A stretch of 22,012 nucleotides of DNA. Origin: an uncultured Parabacteroides sp. (GTDB lineage Bacteria; Bacteroidota; Bacteroidia; Bacteroidales; Tannerellaceae). How positions within the stretch are numbered: the first letter of the stretch is position 1; each line of letters starts with the position of its first letter. Location: contig UQLN01000067.1 of the NCBI GenBank assembly GCA_900541965.1, positions 1 through 22,012 on the forward strand, read 5' to 3'. The notes beneath the pieces are model-generated. The model did no database searches, was not told the DNA's origin, and worked only from the letters and a program-made list of their open reading frames with translations. Below, piece by piece: positions 17,290 to 22,012 of the stretch. A program made the translations under genes and the position numbers.

Positions 17290-17598
17290 TTTTGTTTTTC
17301 AATGAAACGGGACATGCGATAACGGAAGCGTTTAGAAAATACTATTCTCACATAAATCAAACTTCGCAAATTTGAATACACTGTTGAGATTGTAGCAACA
17401 AACGCTCGCGTCCTTTTGTTATATGCCTGCATCCAGCAATCCCAGCCGGGGTATGCTGCGTTGTTGCCTATATACATAAAAGTGGCGTGGGTGCTGTTGC
17501 TTTATCTACAGTGTGGGTAATGCGAAGACCTGATTTATGGATAAAGTAAACAGTAACTCACGCCTTTATTATGTTTAGGCGGGAACAACGTAGTAAAA
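17290..17598 (+). ncRNA. Long structured 5' leader (candidate cis-regulatory RNA or sRNA) of the AraC gene
   Basis: Complementary arms run along the whole leader: CCGTTT/AAACGG (17287-17292 with 17305-17310), competing with TTCCGTT/AACGGAA (17285-17291 with 17321-17327); AGCGTTT/AAACGCT (17327-17333 with 17400-17406) enclosing TGTTG/CAACA (17382-17386 with 17396-17400); CAGCA/TGCTG with inner CCC/GGG (17434-17458); and a long hairpin at 17476-17569. That hairpin pairs ATAAA/TTTAT, GGCGTGGGT/ACTCACGCC, CTGTT/AACAG and CTTTATC/GATAAAG. It ends 29 nt before the ATG. Only a 6-codon ORF (ATG 17303) is obvious on this strand. The density of stems argues for a structured RNA; the class is not identified. 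Confidence 0.6.
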
Positions 17599-18843
17599 AT
17601 GGGTATAATTATGACAGGATGGGAAGCTGTTTTGCAGATGTTGATACCAATGTGTACCGTTATCTGCCTGGCAGGAGCTATTTTATTTTTTCTTCATGCA
17701 AAGGGCAATCGCTCCCGGCGCTTATTGGCTTATGTGATGTTTGCATGGGGCCTCGTTTATGTATTTTGCGTTTTGGGGATTTTACTGGGATTCATGAGTT
17801 TTATGAAGACGGATATTCTGGCGCCTTTCATTCTGATATCCGGAAATCTTTATGCCATAATCACCCTGCTGTATCCGCTTGAGATAATCCGCCCGGGTTG
17901 GCTGAACCTGAAACGGGGACTGTTTATCATCTTTCCCTGCCTGTTTATTGTAAGCTTTTATTACTTCATGTTATATCTGCTTGGCGAAAGTCCTGTCCGG
18001 TTGAAGGACTGGAATGATTTCATCGCCCATATCAGCCGGTTCAATGTCTGGTACAGGTTGGTCATCGCCCTTTCCGTGGCTGGCTATATGGTTTACCCGA
18101 TGAGGCTTATTTACCGGTATGAACTGGCTTACCAGCAGTGGCGTGATGCGAATTACGTTTCAACAGAGGAGATGGCTATCTCTTCACTCCGGTATTACGG
18201 GTTGGGCATGGTTTTTATCCTGTTTGCCTTTTTCTGGATATTGCTGGACGGTAATACGTATTGTTATGTAGTACACAATACCGTCGTGCTACTGTTTTTC
18301 TGTCTGGTATTTTACAAAGGTTTATATTACGAAAATCCCTGTTTGGAGGATTTCTCCCGGAATAGGAGGGACGAAAACATGGCAAGGGAAGAGGTGGAGG
18401 CAGAGCCGGAACCTGAACCTGAACTTTTGGATGCCGGTAAAAAAACAAAAAAGGAAAAATCCATCGATGAAATGATTTTCATGATGAAGCTCCCCGAATA
18501 TAAAATCCAGGTACAACAATGGATGGAAGAAACCCGGCCTTACCTGCATCCTGACTTCAAATTAATGGACGTAGTAGCGGTGCTTCCGCTGAACCGGACC
18601 TATCTGTCGATGGTATTCAACAATGGCTGGGGAGCAAGTTTCTGCAATGTGGTACGCGACTACCGTATCCGGTATGCCGAAGAGTTGCTTGTGCACCATC
18701 CGGAACTCTCCATTAGCCGGATTTCCGAACTCAGCGGCTTTTCTTCACCCTCTACCTTCTACCGGACTTTTGTACTGCTCCATGATAATGTCACTCCTAA
18801 AAAGTATAGGGAAAGGTTCGAAAATGGACAAAATCAAGCATAA
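17599..18843 (+). CDS. Membrane-embedded AraC-family transcriptional regulator
   Basis: The 414-residue protein has about seven hydrophobic segments (roughly 10-33, 43-66, 73-93, 107-127, 152-170, 200-218, 222-240). A charged cytosolic linker follows with an alternating Glu-Pro run (about 266-276) and a Lys-rich patch. A C-terminal AraC HTH domain occupies about 315-407: first helix-turn-helix LMDVVAVLPLNRTYLSMVFN, second ISRISELSGFSSPSTFYRTF, then VTPKKYRERF. Such regulators sit beside DUF3575/fimbrillin loci in Bacteroidetes. The start at 17599 (or 17611) follows the structured leader. It is followed, on the same strand, by a direct-repeat operator candidate and the surface-protein genes it probably controls. 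The signal sensed is unknown. Confidence 0.85.
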   Translation: MGIIMTGWEAVLQMLIPMCTVICLAGAILFFLHAKGNRSRRLLAYVMFAWGLVYVFCVLGILLGFMSFMKTDILAPFILISGNLYAIITLLYPLEIIRPGWLNLKRGLFIIFPCLFIVSFYYFMLYLLGESPVRLKDWNDFIAHISRFNVWYRLVIALSVAGYMVYPMRLIYRYELAYQQWRDANYVSTEEMAISSLRYYGLGMVFILFAFFWILLDGNTYCYVVHNTVVLLFFCLVFYKGLYYENPCLEDFSRNRRDENMAREEVEAEPEPEPELLDAGKKTKKEKSIDEMIFMMKLPEYKIQVQQWMEETRPYLHPDFKLMDVVAVLPLNRTYLSMVFNNGWGASFCNVVRDYRIRYAEELLVHHPELSISRISELSGFSSPSTFYRTFVLLHDNVTPKKYRERFENGQNQA

Positions 18844-18863
18844 TACCTCATTTGTACAAAGAA

Positions 18864-18897
18864 TTTGACGAATTGTCAATGCCGTTTTGACGGATTG
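18864..18897 (+). promoter_or_regulatory. Direct-repeat operator candidate (AraC-type)
   Basis: TTTGACGAATTG (18864-18875) and TTTGACGGATTG (18886-18897) match at 11 of 12 positions and start 22 bp apart, two helical turns, which is the usual layout for AraC-family sites. They lie immediately upstream of a perfect -7 box and right after the AraC gene, whose product is the obvious candidate to bind them. Confidence 0.65.
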
Positions 18898-18912
18898 CAA
18901 ATTGAGGAGGCT

Positions 18913-18920
18913 TAGCTTTG
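18913..18920 (+). promoter_or_regulatory. -7 box (TAGCTTTG) of the second surface-protein operon
   Basis: The box matches TAnnTTTG exactly. The nearest upstream TTTG (18886-18889, inside the second direct repeat) is 23 bp away instead of about 19, a weak arrangement consistent with a promoter that needs an activator. The predicted leader is about 40 nt. Confidence 0.65.
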
Positions 18921-18965
18921 CACAAGGTGAAATTCTCCAATAGGGTATAAATACAAACACTACAT

Positions 18966-20066
18966 ATGATGGAAAAAAGAGTTTTTGTTAGCCTGTTTAT
19001 CGGTATTTTCTTTTGCTGTTCCCTGTCTGCCCAAACGGCACAGGGCGGAAGTCCGGGGGCTATCCCCGACAGCTTGTTTATTTTCCACTATCCTTCCTGT
19101 ATCCAAATGTTCAAAACGGATTATAAGGAAAACCGGCAGACCTTGCAACAATTTAAAGAACGGTTGCAAATCTTTATAAAGGGAAAGGATACCCTCTATG
19201 TTAACGGTTATTCCGGTGCGTGTGGCGACGAGGCCGCCAACCTCCGTACAGCGTTCCACCGCAGTAATAACCTGAAAGGCTACCTGATTAACACGCTGGG
19301 ACTTCGGGAACGGGACTTTAAAACGGTGAATTACCCGTATGCCGGTGCAAGTCCCGGTGATGTCGTGGCAATCGGTTTTGCCCCGTTAAAAGCTGCGAAT
19401 ACCCAGCCTGTTACTATACCGGATACTTTACAGGCGGCTTCTGAAACCCAACTTAAACAACAATCTGTCGAGCCTGCCACCTCTTCCGATAGCACCCTTC
19501 CTGTACAAACTCCCGTACACACCAAACAACCACAAATAGAAACCGGAAAGCCGGAACTCTTTCCGGAAGGCCGCTACGTGGCGGTCAAGACCAACTTTGC
19601 AGCATGGGCGGGCACGATTATGAACGTGGCTGCCGACGTGCAGGTGGGCGAACATGTCTCAGTCGAATTGCCTGTACTCTGGTGCCCGTGGTACGTGGGC
19701 AGCAAACATGCCGTGAAGACGTTCACTGTCCAGCCCGAAGGACGTTACTGGCTGTCACGTCCCGGTACGGGGCATTTCTTCGGCGTACATGCACACGTGG
19801 GATGGTTCAATGTAAAGTGGAACCGCGACCGCTATCAGGATACCGGGCGTCCGCTGCTGGGCGCAGGCATCAGCTACGGTTATCTGCTGCCTTTCAATGA
19901 ACATTGGGCGGGTGAGTTCACCCTCGGCGCAGGCTATGCCAACATGCGCTACGATACCTATTATAATATAGGCAACGGCGCACGGATAGATACCCGGACG
20001 AAGAATTACTGGGGCATCACCCGTGTGGGGCTTTCCGTAGTCTATCGCTTTAACCTTAAAAAGTAA
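18966..20066 (+). CDS. OmpA-like domain fused to DUF3575 outer-membrane domain
   Basis: The 366-residue protein starts at tandem ATGs (18966/18969), with a signal peptide cleaved near SLSA|Q (residue 22). Residues about 36-140 look like a degenerate OmpA-type domain: DTLYVNGYSGACGDEAANL (75-93), then RSNNLKGYLINTLGLRERDF, echoing the family's 'I-G-as--G....N--LS--RA--v--yl' pattern. A Thr/Gln/Pro-rich linker (141-200) leads to a DUF3575 domain (201-366: VAVKTNFAAWAGTIMNVAADVQ region, VQPEGRYWLSRPG, LLGAGISYGYLLPF, VGLSVVYRFN). In the first locus these functions are on separate proteins. It probably inserts in the outer membrane and contacts the cell wall. The next gene starts 7 bp later, so they are co-transcribed. 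Confidence 0.8.
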   Translation: MMEKRVFVSLFIGIFFCCSLSAQTAQGGSPGAIPDSLFIFHYPSCIQMFKTDYKENRQTLQQFKERLQIFIKGKDTLYVNGYSGACGDEAANLRTAFHRSNNLKGYLINTLGLRERDFKTVNYPYAGASPGDVVAIGFAPLKAANTQPVTIPDTLQAASETQLKQQSVEPATSSDSTLPVQTPVHTKQPQIETGKPELFPEGRYVAVKTNFAAWAGTIMNVAADVQVGEHVSVELPVLWCPWYVGSKHAVKTFTVQPEGRYWLSRPGTGHFFGVHAHVGWFNVKWNRDRYQDTGRPLLGAGISYGYLLPFNEHWAGEFTLGAGYANMRYDTYYNIGNGARIDTRTKNYWGITRVGLSVVYRFNLKK

Positions 20067-20072
20067 CGGTTT

Positions 20073-21119
20073 ATGAAACAGAAATATTACATAGGATTTA
20101 TCGCCTTCGTGCTGACAATCGTCCTTGCCGGTTGTATACACGATTTTCCGGTGACGACACCGGACGGCGAAGAAGGCATCGACCCCACACTGGTAGAAGT
20201 CAATACCGAAGTGACCCTCGATTTAGAGCTTGTTCCACTGGAAATCATCACGCAGAAAAATGCCCGTCCGGGAACCACAAAATCCCGTGTCGGAGAGCAA
20301 ACGGGCTATCGTCGCCGCTTCATTATCGAGGCGTGGCACGAAGGCAAGCCGGCAGCCCGGCAGGTGACGGTGATGGACACCGCCGAAGAGGACGGAGACG
20401 CGAAAATCTCGCTCCCCATTCATCTGAAACTTCATGCGCTGGACTATACCCTCGCCGTATGGACGGACTACGTAAAGGCAGGTACGACGGACGACCTCTA
20501 TTACAATACGGACAACTTGCAGCAGGTAGCCTGCCGCGACCCCTATACGGGCAGCACCCCTTACCGCGACTGCCTCTACGGAACCGCCGCCTTCGACCTG
20601 CGCCCCTACCGCGACGAATGGAACGCCAAAGTGCAGATAAAAGTGGACATGGTGCGACCGCTGGCGAAGTACGAACTGATAGCCACCGACGTGAAGGATT
20701 TCCTCCGCAAGACACAGAAGCAGCGTGCCGACGATGAAACATTCACCATCACGTTCTCCTACGGCTTCTACCTCCCCACGGTGTTCAACGTCCTCGCGGG
20801 CAAGCCTGCGGATTCGCGGACGGGCATAGCCTATACCACTCCGCTCACCGTCCCCACAGACGGACAGAAGGAATGCACCATCGGCACGGACTTCGTGTTT
20901 GTGAACGGTACGGAATCGTTTGTCAGCCTCTCGATGGAGATACGCGACAGTGGCGGCGACGTTATCAGCCGCACCACCGGGCTGGAAGTACCCTACCGGC
21001 GGGGACACCTCACCACCGTGCGTGCCCGTTTCCTCACCAACGAGATGCAGGGAGGCGTGGACATAGACGACGATTTTGACGGGAATATAGACGTAGACCT
21101 CGACGGTCTGCTACATTGA
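20073..21119 (+). CDS. DUF6562-type fimbria-associated lipoprotein (FimB/Mfa2-like position)
   Basis: The 348-residue lipoprotein has lipobox LAGC (Cys21). Typical DUF6562 features are RRFIIEAWHEGKPAARQV, YTLAVWTDYV, YRDCLYGTAAFDL, RPLAKYELIATD and TFSYGFYLPTVFNVLAGK. The end is Asp-rich (GGVDIDDDFDGNIDVDLDG), which could bind Ca2+ or simply be a polar tail. The codons are strongly GC-rich (GCC, ACC, CGC, GAC), unlike the first fimbrial locus. It is presumably a surface-exposed beta-sandwich subunit. The next gene is a distant paralogue. Its exact role (anchor or minor subunit) is not known. Confidence 0.75.
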   Translation: MKQKYYIGFIAFVLTIVLAGCIHDFPVTTPDGEEGIDPTLVEVNTEVTLDLELVPLEIITQKNARPGTTKSRVGEQTGYRRRFIIEAWHEGKPAARQVTVMDTAEEDGDAKISLPIHLKLHALDYTLAVWTDYVKAGTTDDLYYNTDNLQQVACRDPYTGSTPYRDCLYGTAAFDLRPYRDEWNAKVQIKVDMVRPLAKYELIATDVKDFLRKTQKQRADDETFTITFSYGFYLPTVFNVLAGKPADSRTGIAYTTPLTVPTDGQKECTIGTDFVFVNGTESFVSLSMEIRDSGGDVISRTTGLEVPYRRGHLTTVRARFLTNEMQGGVDIDDDFDGNIDVDLDGLLH

Positions 21120-21167
21120 TAAAAAGAGTGAACTACTAATAGATTTAAAATTAAAATTGCTAAACAC

Positions 21168-22012
21168 ATGAAGAACTATCATCTTTACCTCTGGATCGTC
21201 GCCCTCGTGGGGCTGATGACCTCGTGCAGTCAGGACGAAACCGATGCGCTGCCAACCGCTACCGAGAGCAACCGCGTGACCCTCACCGCCTCGCTGCCCG
21301 AAGATTTCGCGCAAATCGGGACACGGGCGCTGCCCTCCGCAGACGGCCACCAACTGCGCTGCATCCTCGAAGTATGGACACAAGATCCAAGAAGCCCAAC
21401 TTTGAAACAGCGTATAGAACAAGTGGGACTGACCGGCGACAACGTAGTATTCGATTTCAAGATAGAAGAAGGCACATACGACTGCCTTTTCTGGGCGGAC
21501 TTTATCGCAACAGGTGCCACAAATGAAAATGCAACCATCGGAGGCGTGACCTGCACGCATTACAAAGACAAGTTTTATACCACTAACACCGATAACGGTC
21601 TTAAAGCCGTTTCACTTATTGAATCTGCATACGCCGGAGGGTTTAACACCGATGCACGGGATGCTTTCTTTGGCCACTATGAATTAAAGAAAAAAGCGGC
21701 TGCCGTGGAAAATCCGTCCATCAATGCACTGACCCGCCCGTTTGCCAAGCTGACGATAAAAGAAAAGGATGCTACAAACTACGGCTATTGCAGCGGGCTG
21801 ACTGCCACGTATGAAGTGCCTACCACGTTTAATGCACTGGACGGAAAGGTTGGCAGCACAACGGCTCAGGTGACCTGCAACAGCAAATCAACCGAATCGC
21901 AGACCCTTTTCTCCGACTATATCTTTACCGATGCCTCTTCCACTTTAGGCAGCATCGCCTTAACCTTTACCGCGGCGGCGGACAAAGAGTTGCTGCCGGG
22001 GCCCCTCCCTGC
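21168..22012 (+). CDS. DUF6562-type lipoprotein, cut by the window end
   Basis: About 281 codons are present with no stop before the window ends. The lipobox MTSC sets the lipid anchor near residue 23. It shares the order of motifs with the preceding protein: LRCILEVWTQDP, YDCLFWADFI, RDAFFGHYELK, RPFAKLTIKEKD and ATYEVPTTFNALDGKV. Overall similarity looks low, so the pair diverged long ago or was exchanged between strains. The first ~300 bp are GC-rich and later parts less so. The gene starts 48 bp after the previous stop with no terminator between, so it belongs to the same operon. Confidence 0.75.
   Translation, partial: MKNYHLYLWIVALVGLMTSCSQDETDALPTATESNRVTLTASLPEDFAQIGTRALPSADGHQLRCILEVWTQDPRSPTLKQRIEQVGLTGDNVVFDFKIEEGTYDCLFWADFIATGATNENATIGGVTCTHYKDKFYTTNTDNGLKAVSLIESAYAGGFNTDARDAFFGHYELKKKAAAVENPSINALTRPFAKLTIKEKDATNYGYCSGLTATYEVPTTFNALDGKVGSTTAQVTCNSKSTESQTLFSDYIFTDASSTLGSIALTFTAAADKELLPGPLP

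Noticed and set aside
17226..17477. 83-codon minus-strand ORF across the AraC leader
   Set aside because: It overlaps the promoter and the densest RNA structure, lacks a start context or domain, and its conservation (if any) is better explained by the leader RNA on the other strand.
20223..21008. Long minus-strand ORF (261 codons) and other overlapping frames inside the DUF6562 gene
   Set aside because: High GC at codon position 3 of the real gene removes stops from other frames; the plus-strand product has a lipobox and family motifs, the shadow has none.
1..22012. CRISPR array, tRNA, rRNA, transposase or integrase
   Set aside because: None was seen: no regular spaced repeats, no recognisable RNA gene core, and no ORF with recombinase motifs. 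A fimbrial recombinase could lie outside the window.

Overview
The window reads as a Bacteroidales chromosome segment, most like Bacteroides or Parabacteroides. The reasons are the Mfa1/FimA-type, FimB/Mfa2-type, DUF3575 and DUF6562 surface proteins, the abundance of SPII lipoproteins, promoter boxes of the Bacteroidetes type (TTTG then TAnnTTTG), the weak Shine-Dalgarno signals, and a TPR-transmembrane-HTH regulator architecture typical of this phylum. Genus and species cannot be settled from the window. All family names are from pattern recognition; no database search was run.

Region 1 (1-12523) is one long plus-strand fimbrial or surface-adhesin operon. It starts with a Mfa1/FimA-like fimbrillin and a strong palindrome plus hairpin, followed by a FimB/Mfa2-like anchor. 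Three large lipoproteins come next, each with a fimbrillin-like N-terminal part and a DUF1566 (Lcl C-terminal-like) C-terminal domain. A stand-alone secreted DUF1566-like protein, a small cytosolic protein of unknown function, a DUF3575 outer-membrane protein and a 1046-residue OmpA/TPR lipoprotein complete it. A textbook intrinsic terminator closes the unit. The layout suggests a pilus or surface fibre carrying several alternative or stacked tip adhesins, with an outer-membrane/peptidoglycan anchoring module at the end.

Region 2 (12555-15117) is housekeeping: a minus-strand DUF4251 secreted protein, then a plus-strand pair of comB-like 2-phosphosulfolactate phosphatase and a Gfo/Idh/MocA oxidoreductase, with a recognisable promoter before the pair.

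Region 3 (15118-17598) holds a minus-strand TPR-TM-HTH regulator whose signal peptide lies in a different frame from its body. The roughly 540 bp divergent region beyond it contains a perfect Bacteroides-type promoter (TTTG-N19-TATCTTTG) followed by a roughly 310-nt leader rich in complementary arms. That leader runs into a membrane-embedded AraC regulator.

Region 4 (17599-22012, running off the end) is a second fimbria-related locus: AraC regulator, an intergenic region with two 12-bp direct repeats 22 bp apart upstream of a perfect -7 box, a fused OmpA-like/DUF3575 protein, and two tandem DUF6562 lipoproteins. Its GC content is clearly higher than region 1 (two hand-counted 60-base lines: 62% against 33%). 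The likely logic is that the AraC protein, made from a long structured leader, binds the direct repeats and switches on the downstream surface proteins.
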